Assembly: GCF_022712275.1 (NCBI RefSeq)
Contig: NZ_JALAGU010000002.1
Span: forward strand, 1 to 64,000
Length of the DNA: 64,000 nucleotides
Direction: 5' to 3'
Origin: Corynebacterium sp.
GTDB taxonomy: Bacteria > Actinomycetota > Actinomycetes > Mycobacteriales > Mycobacteriaceae
Below the pieces are notes generated by a model. The model made no database searches. It worked only from the letters and a program-made list of their open reading frames with translations, and was not told where the DNA came from. Both the position numbers and the translations under genes were made by a program. Numbering within the stretch: the stretch's first letter is position 1; each line of letters begins with the position of its first letter. Positions 53,079 to 62,521 of the stretch are shown here, piece by piece.

Positions 53079-56000
53079 CCTCTAGCCCTCCGTCCGGTCC
53101 GGCCAGCCATCCGGCCAGGTCTTCTGCAGACGGCAGTGTACCCGGTTCCCAGGTCTCGTTCGAGACCACGTAGTGGAAGGCGGCACGCACGTTCGCCGGG
53201 TCGACCGGTCGTCCGTGCCGGGCACTGAGCAGTTCCGCCCAGGCGAGCCGGTAGACGGCCAGTTGCAGGGACGCGTCGGCCAGGTCCCGACCGGTCGGCC
53301 TGCGCCCCGTCTTCCAGTCCACGACCGTCCAGCCGGTCAGCGGATCGTCGCCGTCATGGAAGACGGCGTCGATGCGCCCCTCGAAAAGGTGCCCGGCCAG
53401 GGTCACCGAGTAGGAGCCCTCCACGCTCACCGGGGTACGGTCCGCCCACTCACTGTCGAGGAACCTCTGCTTCAGGGTGGCGAGGACCGGGTCGGCGAGG
53501 GTGGCGTCCGCCGCACCCGGCAACTCGTCCTCGTCGAACAGGCCGACCGCACCGTAGTGCTGTTCGACCCAGTTGTGGAATGCCGTGCCGCGTTTGGTGT
53601 ACGGCCGTGGTTCCAGCGGCACCGGGCGGCGCCGCCGACGGGCGAACTCCTCCGGGTCACGGGACAGGGCCACCGCCTCGGTCGCCGTCAGCCGGGAGCC
53701 CAGCGGAACAACGACCTCGGGCACGGTCTGCTCCCGGTGTTCGCGGGCCAGAAGTGCGGTCTCACGCGCCCACTCGTCGGCCAGGGTCCCGGCGTCCGGG
53801 GCCTTGTCTTCCTGGTCCGGGTCTGCCGCGTCACGCGCCGCCATCGCGGCGCGCACCAGGTCCGCCCCGTCGGCCACGCCGGGCAATCGCTCGGTGATGG
53901 TGGGACGCGGCCACTGTGCCGGTGGCGTCTCGGGTAGTTCACGGATGTAGGCCTCGACCAGGTCATTGCGGGCCGCCGGGTTCTCCGGCACCATCACCGC
54001 GTCCTCCCGGTGCTGCAGTGCGCCGTCCTCACGGGCCTTCACCAGCCGTTTCAGTTCATCCTTCGAGTAGACCATGCCGAGGTCCGACCAGGTCGCCACG
54101 CATTCCGGGGCGGACGTGGCGAGCCGGTCACGGATGAGGGTGAGCGCGACAGACGGGTCCACCGGCTTCTTGTCGTCCTTGTTGAACGCCGCGCCGGATA
54201 CCAGCAGGGTCTCCTCGGCGCGGGTCACGGCGACATAGAACAGCCGGTCGTCCTCCTTGGCGGCGTGGACACCGAGGGCGACCTTGAAGGCGTCCTCCGC
54301 CTCGACGACGCCCTTGCGGTCGACGACGTCGGAGAGGTCGAGCACCGGCATGCCGGTGATGTCGGCCGGGTCCTCGGTGGCGTCGCCGCGCAGACCGGAG
54401 GGCAGGATACGGGCGTTGGTGGTCCAGGACCCGACGGTCGGGCGTTTCACGGCGTCCGCGTAGGTCTTGCGTGTCGCGTGCGGTACCGCGACGATCTCCC
54501 ACTCCAGGCCTTTGGCCTTGTGCACGGTGAGCAGTTGGACACAGTCGCTGCGCTTCTCCACCTCACCGGCGTCGAGCCCCTTCTCGCGGGCCTCGGCGGC
54601 GCGCAGGTAGTCCACCAGCGCCCCTGGGGACGCGCCGGAGAGGTCGGCGAAGGACCGGACGACCTCGGCGAAGCGGTCGAGGTGGCTGGCACCGATGGAA
54701 CGACGCCGGTCGCGGTGGTAGCGGGTGAGAACCTCGGTGCGCACCCCGAGCATCTGCTCGATGTCGGCGACGAGGTCGTTGAGCGGTTTGCCGAGCGACT
54801 GCAGGCGCAGGAAGCGGAGTTCCCGGCCCAGGTCGCTGAGACGTTGCTGGCCTTCCCCGGACATGCCGAACTCCTCCATGCCACGCAGATCGGCCAGCGC
54901 CTCCGCCAGGCCGACGGGGACGCGGGAGGAGTCGCGGTCGATGTCGGCGAGGCGCTCACGGACCGTGGCCATCGCCGGGGAGTCACCAGGATGCGGGGTC
55001 ACCAGGGCGGTGAGACCGGTGGGTTCGTCGGCGTCATCGTCGTCGGCGGCTTCACCGTCAGTGCCCTCGGCTCCACCGTCGACCCGGCGGTCCCGCAGCG
55101 ACAGCTGGTCGACCCGTCGCGCCAGAGCCTGCAGGTCAGCGGCACCGATGTTCCACCGCACGCCGGTTAGCAGGCGGAGCAGGGCGATGTCGTCGGAGGG
55201 GTCCACGAGGACGCGCAGCGTAGCGTACACGTCGGCGACCTCGGGTACCTCGAGCAGGCCGGGTCCGTCGGACATCTCCACCGGTACCTCCCGCTCGACG
55301 AGGAGGTCGTGGATCGGTGTCGCCTCGGCATTCTTGCGCAGCAGTACCGCCGCAGAGAACGGTCGGGAGGTGTCGCGTCCGTGGTATCGGGCGGCGAGTT
55401 CGTCGGCCAGCCAGACGAGTTCCTCCTCGCGGGTGTCGAACCACGCGGCCTTCACGTCACCGCTACCGGCACCGGGCCGGGAGACCAGCGGGGACACCGC
55501 GGCCGGTGACCCGGTGCCGGAGGCATCCAGTGACCACCGGGACACGGTGTTCGCCAGATCGAGGACGCGTGCCGGGTTGCGCCAGGAGGTGGTCAGTTCC
55601 CGCCTGCGGGCCGGGGTGGCATCCTGACCGGTCCCGGTCGGGAAATCGGTGCGGAAGTGGGTGAGGTTCGCCGCCGTCGCGCCTCGGAAACCGTAGATGG
55701 ACTGCATGGGGTCGCCGACGGCGGTCACGGTGAGATCCGGGTCGACCCCACCGCCGAACAGTCCTCGCAGCAGGACGCGCTGGGCATGCCCGGTGTCCTG
55801 GTACTCGTCGAGCATGACGACGCGGAACCGGCGACGTTGTGCAGCCCCGATCACGGGGTGCGCGTCGACGAGCTGAGCCGCCTTCGACATCTGCGCGCCG
55901 AAGGTCATGAGGTTCCGCTCGGCGAGCCGTGCCCGGTAGTCCGTGACCACGTCGAGGAGTTCCTGCCGGTACACCAGGGCGTCCCCGATCTTCCGCAGGG

Positions 56001-56655
56001 TGGTGTCCACCCCTTTGAGCGCCTTGCCGTCGCGGTCGGGCAGGCCGTCGATCTCCGCGGCGGTCGCCCGGCACTCCTCCGCCACATCGGTGACGGTGGC
56101 GAGGTGGTTGTCCATGCCGTCGTTGAGTTCCAGCATGTCGTCGATGATGGTGGGCACCGAACGGTGGGTGGTGAACCCGGTGGGGCGTTCCAGCACCACG
56201 TCGCGGGCGATCATCCAGCGCTCGGTGTCGGTGATGACGCGGCCGGTGGGTTCGGTGGGCAGCAGCAGGCCGTACTCGCGGACGATATCGCCGGCGAAGG
56301 AGTCGTAGGTGGAGACGGTCGGGGTGATCGCCGGCATGGACTCCACCAGCCCGGAGGACGCCAGGGACTGCAGCCGGGCACGGATGCGCTCCCCGAGTTC
56401 GCGGGCCGCTTTCCGGGTGAAGGTGAGGCCGAGGACCTGTTCGGGCAGCACCAGACCGTTGGCGACGAGCCAGACGACACGGGCGGCCATCGTCTCGGTC
56501 TTTCCGGCTCCTGCTCCGGCGACGACCAGCATGGGTCCGGCGGGCGCACCGATGACGGCGGCCTGCTGGTCGGTGGGTGGGAAAGCCTGGCGCAGCCACT
56601 GCTGCGACAGTTCGACGGGGTCGACAGTATCGACGGGGGGTCTCGTGTCAGCCAT
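53071..56655 (-). CDS. adnB: DNA helicase-nuclease subunit AdnB
   Basis: 1194-residue motor-nuclease of the AdnAB double-strand-break resection machine. N-terminal UvrD-like motor with Walker A VVAGAGAGKTETMAARV and Walker B MLDEYQDTGHAQ; motif VI VAVTRAEETLLVSG; C-terminal RecB-like nuclease with GRIDAVFHDGDD and the WTVVDWKTGRRP motif. A long linker lies between. Its ATG abuts the adnA stop with no gap and its stop overlaps the channel gene. Assigned as AdnB because it is the second gene, matching Rv3201c. Confidence 0.92.
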   Translation of the reverse strand: MADTRPPVDTVDPVELSQQWLRQAFPPTDQQAAVIGAPAGPMLVVAGAGAGKTETMAARVVWLVANGLVLPEQVLGLTFTRKAARELGERIRARLQSLASSGLVESMPAITPTVSTYDSFAGDIVREYGLLLPTEPTGRVITDTERWMIARDVVLERPTGFTTHRSVPTIIDDMLELNDGMDNHLATVTDVAEECRATAAEIDGLPDRDGKALKGVDTTLRKIGDALVYRQELLDVVTDYRARLAERNLMTFGAQMSKAAQLVDAHPVIGAAQRRRFRVVMLDEYQDTGHAQRVLLRGLFGGGVDPDLTVTAVGDPMQSIYGFRGATAANLTHFRTDFPTGTGQDATPARRRELTTSWRNPARVLDLANTVSRWSLDASGTGSPAAVSPLVSRPGAGSGDVKAAWFDTREEELVWLADELAARYHGRDTSRPFSAAVLLRKNAEATPIHDLLVEREVPVEMSDGPGLLEVPEVADVYATLRVLVDPSDDIALLRLLTGVRWNIGAADLQALARRVDQLSLRDRRVDGGAEGTDGEAADDDDADEPTGLTALVTPHPGDSPAMATVRERLADIDRDSSRVPVGLAEALADLRGMEEFGMSGEGQQRLSDLGRELRFLRLQSLGKPLNDLVADIEQMLGVRTEVLTRYHRDRRRSIGASHLDRFAEVVRSFADLSGASPGALVDYLRAAEAREKGLDAGEVEKRSDCVQLLTVHKAKGLEWEIVAVPHATRKTYADAVKRPTVGSWTTNARILPSGLRGDATEDPADITGMPVLDLSDVVDRKGVVEAEDAFKVALGVHAAKEDDRLFYVAVTRAEETLLVSGAAFNKDDKKPVDPSVALTLIRDRLATSAPECVATWSDLGMVYSKDELKRLVKAREDGALQHREDAVMVPENPAARNDLVEAYIRELPETPPAQWPRPTITERLPGVADGADLVRAAMAARDAADPDQEDKAPDAGTLADEWARETALLAREHREQTVPEVVVPLGSRLTATEAVALSRDPEEFARRRRRPVPLEPRPYTKRGTAFHNWVEQHYGAVGLFDEDELPGAADATLADPVLATLKQRFLDSEWADRTPVSVEGSYSVTLAGHLFEGRIDAVFHDGDDPLTGWTVVDWKTGRRPTGRDLADASLQLAVYRLAWAELLSARHGRPVDPANVRAAFHYVVSNETWEPGTLPSAEDLAGWLAGPDGGLEDA

Positions 56656-59600
56656 CTAGATCACCTGCTCCCCGGCGCGGCAGGCGGGGCACAGGCACGC
56701 GTACTCTGTGCCGCCGCAGGCTTCGGTGGCACTGAATCCCGGACCTGCGACACGTGCCGCGGTGGCCAGGGCGAGGGCGCGGAACTCCGCCAGGTCCTCC
56801 TCGCTGAGCTGGCCCTGCTGCAGGACCTTGACCTTCGCGTTCTCCACCCGCGGGTAGACGAGCATCGCCCCGTCGGCGCGGCGGCCCTCCTCGAGGGAGA
56901 CCAGGAGCTGGTAGGCCGACAGCTGCGGGCTCTCGGCTGCCTCCTTGACGGTCTTCGCGTTCTTCCCGGTCTTGAAGTCGATGACGGTGGACGCGCCGTC
57001 TGCGGTGGTCTCCAGCCGGTCGGTGCGGCCGGCGAGGATGACCGGCAGGCCGGTGTCGGTGTGTCCGATCATGTGCTCCAGTTTCTTCTCGACCTCGACA
57101 GTGCGGCCGCTCCCGGAACGCTGGATCAGCCAGCCGTGGAGCCGGTCGACGGCCTCGAGACAGCTCTCGGTCAGCGGTCGCGCGGTCCACGCGGGACCGT
57201 CGACGAGCCAGGGCACGACCTCGCGGACGATGTCGGCGGCGTCCTCCGGGGTGAGCCCGGCGGCGAAGCCCTCGGCGAGGGCGTGGATGAGCGTTCCGAC
57301 CTTCATCGGTTCGGTGGTCGGGGTGCTGCGCAGGGTGTCGAGGAATGACGCCAGGTCGCAGGCCGGACCGGTGGCTCGCCCGAGGTTCTCCAGGGTGGTG
57401 GGGCTGATCCGCAGAGTCGGTTCACTGTCTCCGCGGCGGTGGGCGACGGCGGGGCCCGTGGAGGAGGGTCCGGCGGTCCCCCACCAGTCGGCGGGGTCGG
57501 CACCGTAGACGCCGGCCTCGGCGAGGGTCGCGAGATTCTCGGCGGCGGCGCGGCGCTCATGGCCTGGCCGGTCGGGATCGCAGACGGCGTCGCGCAGTTC
57601 GGCGACGAGGGGCTCCATCGCCAGGACCCGCGGCAGGGAGTCTGCCACGGTGTCGACGGGGTGGGGGCGGGGTTCGCTCTCCGGGTCGTCTCCCGCGGCA
57701 GCATCTCCGGCACCTCCACTGCCGTCGTCACCGGTGATGTCGTCGAGGAACCGCGACGGGACCGAGGCGTCGTCGCCGGTGGACTCCACGGCCGTGACCA
57801 GGGTGTACCTGCTGGCCCGGGACACGGCGAGAAGGAACAGTCGCCGCTCCTCGGCCAGTGCACTGCTGGCCCGGGAGACGATGGTGGACGGTTCAATACC
57901 CCGGTCCAGCAGGTCGACCAGTTCCTGCTGGCCGAACAATCCGCCGACGGTCGGGCCGGCCGGCCAGCTGTCCTCCTGCACCCCGGAGACGATGACGACC
58001 TCCCATTCCCTCCCGGCGGCGGCGTGGGCGGGCAGGATCTCCACGGCATCGGGGCGTACCCCACGGCGGTCACGGGCACCGGTGGGCAGTTCCTGGGCAC
58101 GGACACCGTCGAGGAAGGTCTCGAGCGTGATCGCTGGGGTCCGTTCGACCAGGTCACCGGCCAGGTCGAAGAGGCTCATGACCGCGTCGAGGTCGCGGTC
58201 GGCCTGGGAGCCGAGGGTGCCGCCGCGCAGCGCCCGGGTCTGCAGCCGGGTCGACAGACCGGTCGCCTGCCACACCGCCCACAGCACGGCCTCGACCGAA
58301 CCACCGTCCTCCGCCGCGTCCTGTCCGGCGCCGATGACGGCGCGGACCTGGTCGAGCAGACCGAGTTCGCGAGGGCCGAAGCGCCGACGCCACGCCTCGG
58401 CCGCCTGCTCGTCGGCACGGCCGGTGACCATGAGACCGACCGCCTCCATGGCGCGCAGTCCCGTCCCGACCAGGACCGGAGCGAGGGAGCGTTCCATCCG
58501 GCGCAGCATCACCGGATCCGCCCCACCGACCGGACTCTCGACGAGCTGCTGCAGTTCAACGACAGTCAGTGGTCGCACGAGGGCGTCGAGGGCAAGCAGC
58601 AGGGAGGAGACGAGGGGTTGCTCGGCCAGCACCACGCTCGTCGGGTCGACCTTCACCGGCACACCGTGACTGAGCAGGGTGCGGCGTAGCGGGTGGATTT
58701 CCCCGGCGGTACGCACGACCACGGCGATCCGGTCCCAGTCGACGCCGTCGGTGACATGGGCGCGACGCACCGCATCGGCGACACTGAGCCGTTCGGAGGT
58801 GACCGACGGTGCACGGCGGACCACGAGGTCAGCGGCGGGATCAGGCACTGACGCAGCGGCGGTACGCACCGGCACCCGCATCCGTGACGGCGGCAGCAGC
58901 CGCCCCAGCCGGTTCACCGCGGTGACCGCCGCGGTGCCCAGCCGGTACGACCGGGAGAGGACGACCCGGTGGTCGGCGTCCTCCGCCAGGCCGGTGAGGT
59001 AGTCCTCGTCGGCGCCACGGAAATGGAAGACGCACTGGTCGGCGTCCCCGGCGACGAGGACGCGGGCCCCGGGCGTGGTGAGCATCTCCAGGAAACGGGC
59101 GGACGCCGGGTCGAGGTTATGTGCGTCATCGACGAGCAGCAGTTTCACCGTGTCCCGCTGCCGGTCGAGGATCCGGCGACCTTCCGGTGTGTTCTCGAGT
59201 TCATCGAGGACACGGTGCAGCAGCTCGGAGACGTTGAGTGCATGGGAGCCGGAGAGTTTCACGACCCGGCGGCTCTCGCGCAGGAAGTCCCCGGCACCGA
59301 CCCACATGTCGAAGTCGTGTTCCCGTCCGAGGTCGGCGAGGGCGTCGGGTCCTACCCCCCGCTCCTCGGCACGCAGCAGCAGGTCACGGAGCTGCCGGGC
59401 GAAACCGACGAGTGGCAGGGCCGGGCGGATGCGCTCGGGCCAGGACCCGGTGCCGTCCTCGGCGTTTCCCTGCAGCAGCGACCGGATGAGCAGGTCGTGG
59501 TCGGCACCGGTCATCAGCCGGGGCAGGGGTTCCTCCCGCAGTTGTGCGACGGCGCGCAGCAGAGCGAAGGCCCATGAGTGCACGGAACGCACAGGGGTAC

Positions 59601-60138
59601 CGGTGGCGGCGTACCCGGAGGCACCGGCACCGCCGGGAAGACTGCAGAGCAGGTCGGTGAGCCGGCCACGCAGGTCCGCGGCCGCTTCCTTGGAGGGGGT
59701 GACGACCATGACGCCGGCCGGGTCTCCCCCGTTGCCCAGATAGGTCACCAGGGCATCGAGCAGCAGCGAGGTCTTGCCGGTACCCGGGCCGCCGAGCACG
59801 GCGTAGGGCAGGTCCCGGGGCGCGCGGTCGTCGTCCGCGACCAGAGCACCGGCCAGACCGCTCCACTGCCGCGAGTGCGTGGCGGAGGGTTCGGCTCCGA
59901 CACCGGTGTCGAGGCGCACCCGGACGCTGTCCGCCGAGCCGATCCGTCGGCGCAGCCGGGCATCGGCGCGGGCGTTCTCACGGGCCCGCGCGGTACGCTC
60001 CTGTGCCGCCCGGTCCGCTGCGTCGTCCACCGCGTCCTGCGCAGCGCCGGGGTCAGTCCTGTCCGGCCTGCCTGTCCTGTCCACCACGGGTGTTCTCCGT
60101 CCCCTACTCGCCTGTCGCGTCGTCCGAGAGATCGTCAC
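56656..60138 (-). CDS. adnA: DNA helicase-nuclease subunit AdnA
   Basis: 1160-residue partner of AdnB. Basic N-terminal extension of about 110 residues, Walker A VLGGPGTGKTSLLLDAL, a diverged helicase core (LLVDDAHNLD in motif II), and a C-terminal nuclease with LAGRTDRLET and VIDFKTGKNAK plus cysteines near GPACDLASF and EYACLCPACRAG that could hold an iron-sulfur cluster as in AddB. GTG 60138 is chosen; it overlaps the preceding TIGR02569 gene by 35 nt. Corresponds to Rv3202c, the upstream gene of the pair. Confidence 0.92.
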   Translation of the reverse strand: MTISRTTRQASRGRRTPVVDRTGRPDRTDPGAAQDAVDDAADRAAQERTARARENARADARLRRRIGSADSVRVRLDTGVGAEPSATHSRQWSGLAGALVADDDRAPRDLPYAVLGGPGTGKTSLLLDALVTYLGNGGDPAGVMVVTPSKEAAADLRGRLTDLLCSLPGGAGASGYAATGTPVRSVHSWAFALLRAVAQLREEPLPRLMTGADHDLLIRSLLQGNAEDGTGSWPERIRPALPLVGFARQLRDLLLRAEERGVGPDALADLGREHDFDMWVGAGDFLRESRRVVKLSGSHALNVSELLHRVLDELENTPEGRRILDRQRDTVKLLLVDDAHNLDPASARFLEMLTTPGARVLVAGDADQCVFHFRGADEDYLTGLAEDADHRVVLSRSYRLGTAAVTAVNRLGRLLPPSRMRVPVRTAAASVPDPAADLVVRRAPSVTSERLSVADAVRRAHVTDGVDWDRIAVVVRTAGEIHPLRRTLLSHGVPVKVDPTSVVLAEQPLVSSLLLALDALVRPLTVVELQQLVESPVGGADPVMLRRMERSLAPVLVGTGLRAMEAVGLMVTGRADEQAAEAWRRRFGPRELGLLDQVRAVIGAGQDAAEDGGSVEAVLWAVWQATGLSTRLQTRALRGGTLGSQADRDLDAVMSLFDLAGDLVERTPAITLETFLDGVRAQELPTGARDRRGVRPDAVEILPAHAAAGREWEVVIVSGVQEDSWPAGPTVGGLFGQQELVDLLDRGIEPSTIVSRASSALAEERRLFLLAVSRASRYTLVTAVESTGDDASVPSRFLDDITGDDGSGGAGDAAAGDDPESEPRPHPVDTVADSLPRVLAMEPLVAELRDAVCDPDRPGHERRAAAENLATLAEAGVYGADPADWWGTAGPSSTGPAVAHRRGDSEPTLRISPTTLENLGRATGPACDLASFLDTLRSTPTTEPMKVGTLIHALAEGFAAGLTPEDAADIVREVVPWLVDGPAWTARPLTESCLEAVDRLHGWLIQRSGSGRTVEVEKKLEHMIGHTDTGLPVILAGRTDRLETTADGASTVIDFKTGKNAKTVKEAAESPQLSAYQLLVSLEEGRRADGAMLVYPRVENAKVKVLQQGQLSEEDLAEFRALALATAARVAGPGFSATEACGGTEYACLCPACRAGEQVI

Positions 60139-61060
60139 CGATCATGTCATCCCGGCCGGTCCGGCCGGTGATCCGCACCCCTACAATATCGCTCACCCGT
60201 TCGAGTCCAGGCCAGGCCTCCAACTGACTGTCCGGCAGCACCGCATGGACGAACATCCGGTAGATCACCGCTCTGAGCAGCAACTGGTTGAAGTCCGGAA
60301 GATGGGACCACCGGTCGATGAGGTCATCCTCCGCGCTCGCCCACGCCACGGCGTCCACCACGAGCAACGCCACCGACCACACCGCCGGACGCCACGCCGG
60401 CACCAGGTCGACGACCGCCGGATCGGAGAGCCCGTCGAAAACGGTGCACCCCAGCATGTCACCGTGGACCAGCTGGTCAGGGGCGGTGACCTCGTCGCGC
60501 AACGGCAGCAGCTTCGCCGCCTTCGCCATCGCCGCGGCCACGTCCTCACGCGGCACGGCCCCGGGATCCATCACCGGGGCCAGCAGGTCGGTCGGATCAT
60601 CCGCCCAGGCCGCAGCCTCGGCAGCAGCGAAGAGGTCGACGTCCCCGACGCTGTCCCGGGAGGACGCCGGGGCCCGACCGGAACCTCCCCCGGTCAGGAA
60701 GGACGGACGCCGCTCCCCGGCCAGTGCCCTGTTCAGGCTCAGTGCGGCGGCGGCCACCTCGTCGAACCGGGGTGCCCGGTGCCCGGACACGAACGCCCGG
60801 GCCGTCCAACCGCCGACCGAGTAGCGTCCGTCGGTGGACCGCAGCGGCCGGGGCACAGTCACACCCGAAGGGCGGATCCGGTCCATGACCTGAGCGGTCC
60901 AGGTGCCGCGTGCCGGATCGGAGACCGGGACGAGCACGACATGGTCACACCGCCACCCGTCGCCCCAGGCGTCCCCCAGCAGGGCCGGGGTGGCGTAGCC
61001 GATCTGGAAGGCGCCACGGACGCCCTCCGTCGGGGCGGTGTTGCGGGTCGAATCAGACAT
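60104..61060 (-). CDS. TIGR02569 family (phosphotransferase-like) protein
   Basis: 318-residue protein of unknown role, resembling aminoglycoside phosphotransferase folds. The QLVHGDMLGCTVFDG segment corresponds to the catalytic HGD loop, and PAVVDLVPAWRPA to the metal-binding DxxP region, but kinase activity is unproven. ATG 61060 has TAGAGT exactly 7 nt upstream and no ribosome site, so it is probably leaderless. It lies directly before adnA and may share its transcript. Rv3205c is the mycobacterial counterpart. Confidence 0.78.
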   Translation of the reverse strand: MSDSTRNTAPTEGVRGAFQIGYATPALLGDAWGDGWRCDHVVLVPVSDPARGTWTAQVMDRIRPSGVTVPRPLRSTDGRYSVGGWTARAFVSGHRAPRFDEVAAAALSLNRALAGERRPSFLTGGGSGRAPASSRDSVGDVDLFAAAEAAAWADDPTDLLAPVMDPGAVPREDVAAAMAKAAKLLPLRDEVTAPDQLVHGDMLGCTVFDGLSDPAVVDLVPAWRPAVWSVALLVVDAVAWASAEDDLIDRWSHLPDFNQLLLRAVIYRMFVHAVLPDSQLEAWPGLERVSDIVGVRITGRTGRDDMIGDDLSDDATGE

Positions 61061-61078
61061 GGGTACCACTCTAACTAC

Positions 61079-62116
61079 TCAGTCCCCCTCGGGATGTGGC
61101 CAGGCGTTCGCCCGGCACACCGCATTCCCGGCGTCCTTGTCGTCACCCATGTACTCCGCACCGGCGTCGAGCTCGATGAGGTCCTTGTTCGCGAGACTGA
61201 GGGTCTGCTGCATCATGACCGGCGCGAGCGTCCCGTCCTCCGGGCACGGCTGGTGGGCGGAATGGCCGATCCCGTGCCCGATCTCGTGGTTGAGCACGTA
61301 CTGACGGTAGGAACCGAGATCACCGGCGAAGGGCAGGGCACCGCGGACCCAGCGGGCCAGGTTGATGATGACGCGGCCGTCGCCGGCGGCGCCACTGCTG
61401 CTGCCGCTGTTGTCCCCGCCACTGACGAAACAGCTGGTCTCCAGCTCGATCTCGCCACCGCACAGCTTCCTGGTCGTCTCCGGACTGGTCAGCCGGATCC
61501 GGAGGTCCGGGGTGTCGGAACTGGTGACGCTGATATGCCGGAAGGCGATCCCGTCATCACCACCGCCCTTGTTCCCGATCCAGGACCGTGGGTCGGCCAG
61601 GGTGGCGTCCACCATCGAGGCGAAGCTGTCCCCGCCGCCGAAGGACGCCGTGTCGATCCCCTGCTCGGTCTCGACGACATAGGTTACCGTCCGGGTGCCT
61701 GCGGCGTCCGGGTCGCCGGCGACCGCGCCGGCGGTACCGACACCACGCCAGGTACCACGCCCCGTGGTGGTCACCTCTCCCCCGGGCGGCAGCTCACCGA
61801 CCTCGTCGGAGGTCGGCACACCGGGCACGGGGCCGGGTGTGGCCTCCCGGGAGCCGGTGACCGAGGCCGTCGCCGCGGCGTCATTGTCCGGGGACGCCGA
61901 CACGTCCCCGGAATCGCCGGAGCCCCCGGCCACAGCGCGGACCAGCACCACAAGGGTCACGAGGATCACCACGAGGACGCCCACGGCGGCCCAGCGGCGA
62001 CGGCGGTAGACCGCGGGTACGGGCTGTCGACCGTAGCTTCCCGCCCCACCACGGACCAGGCGGTCCCGGTAATGGTCGGGGACGTCGTCGAACGGGTCCG
62101 GGAATCTGTGGGTCAC
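61079..62116 (-). CDS. DUF3152 protein with metzincin-like motif
   Basis: 345-residue type II membrane or exported protein: a basic cytoplasmic start, one transmembrane helix (WAAVGVLVVILVTLVVLVRA), a low-complexity spacer and a C-terminal DUF3152 domain. The latter contains YVLNHEIGHGIGHSAHQPCP, an HExxHxxGxxH-like zinc motif, and paired cysteines, so it probably is an extracytoplasmic metalloprotease. GTG at 62116 is chosen. Counterpart of Rv3207c. 18 nt separate it from the TIGR02569 gene start. Confidence 0.83.
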   Translation of the reverse strand: MTHRFPDPFDDVPDHYRDRLVRGGAGSYGRQPVPAVYRRRRWAAVGVLVVILVTLVVLVRAVAGGSGDSGDVSASPDNDAAATASVTGSREATPGPVPGVPTSDEVGELPPGGEVTTTGRGTWRGVGTAGAVAGDPDAAGTRTVTYVVETEQGIDTASFGGGDSFASMVDATLADPRSWIGNKGGGDDGIAFRHISVTSSDTPDLRIRLTSPETTRKLCGGEIELETSCFVSGGDNSGSSSGAAGDGRVIINLARWVRGALPFAGDLGSYRQYVLNHEIGHGIGHSAHQPCPEDGTLAPVMMQQTLSLANKDLIELDAGAEYMGDDKDAGNAVCRANAWPHPEGD

Positions 62117-62131
62117 GGTCTAAGAGACTGT

Positions 62132-62164
62132 CACACCCGGTTCCCCGGAGGGGAGCCGGGTGTG
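62132..62164 (-). terminator. Terminator between DUF3107 and DUF3152 genes
   Basis: CACACCCGGTTCCCC (62132-62146) pairs with GGGGAGCCGGGTGTG (62150-62164), 15 bp with one G-T pair and a GGA loop. It lies 21 nt past the DUF3107 stop. On the minus strand it is followed by ACAGTCTCTTAG, only partly T-rich. Confidence 0.75.
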
Positions 62165-62185
62165 GGCGGCCGGATCAGCTGCAGA

Positions 62186-62407
62186 TCAGATGAAGCCGAC
62201 GGTGCGTGCGGCGGACGCGCCGACCTCGATGAAGGCGACCTGGTCGCGGACCAGGAGGGTCACGGCCCCCTTGGCGTCCTCCAGCTTGAGGGTGCCGGTG
62301 TCCGCGGCGAGGAACTCCTCGACACGGGCGAGCAGCGCGTCCCGGTCCTCCTTGGAGTTGATGACGATGTCACGGGGAGAGGCGACGAAACCGACCTTGA
62401 TATCCAT
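62186..62407 (-). CDS. DUF3107 protein
   Basis: 73-residue conserved actinobacterial protein with an MDIKVGFVASPRDIVINS start and a C terminus VAFIEVGASAARTVGFI, predicted as one small alpha/beta domain. Function unknown. I use the ATG at 62407, where conservation starts; a longer frame reaches 62488 but adds unconserved sequence. A small inverted repeat TGTGG-ACTTC-CCACA precedes the start. Divergent from the DEAD-box helicase gene. Confidence 0.82.
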   Translation of the reverse strand: MDIKVGFVASPRDIVINSKEDRDALLARVEEFLAADTGTLKLEDAKGAVTLLVRDQVAFIEVGASAARTVGFI

Positions 62408-62521
62408 GTGGGAAGTCCACACACCTTTCAGACGAAAATACTGCTCAGTGGTTGGGTAACCGTTGAGCACTGTAACCTTGACCATCATAGCGACTTGAAG
62501 ACGACATCAACGGACTCACAG

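Noticed and set aside
59879..62521. Long upstream extension of the DEAD-box helicase frame
   Set aside because: The frame runs through adnA, TIGR02569 and DUF3152 on the opposite strand; helicase homology starts only after 62522.
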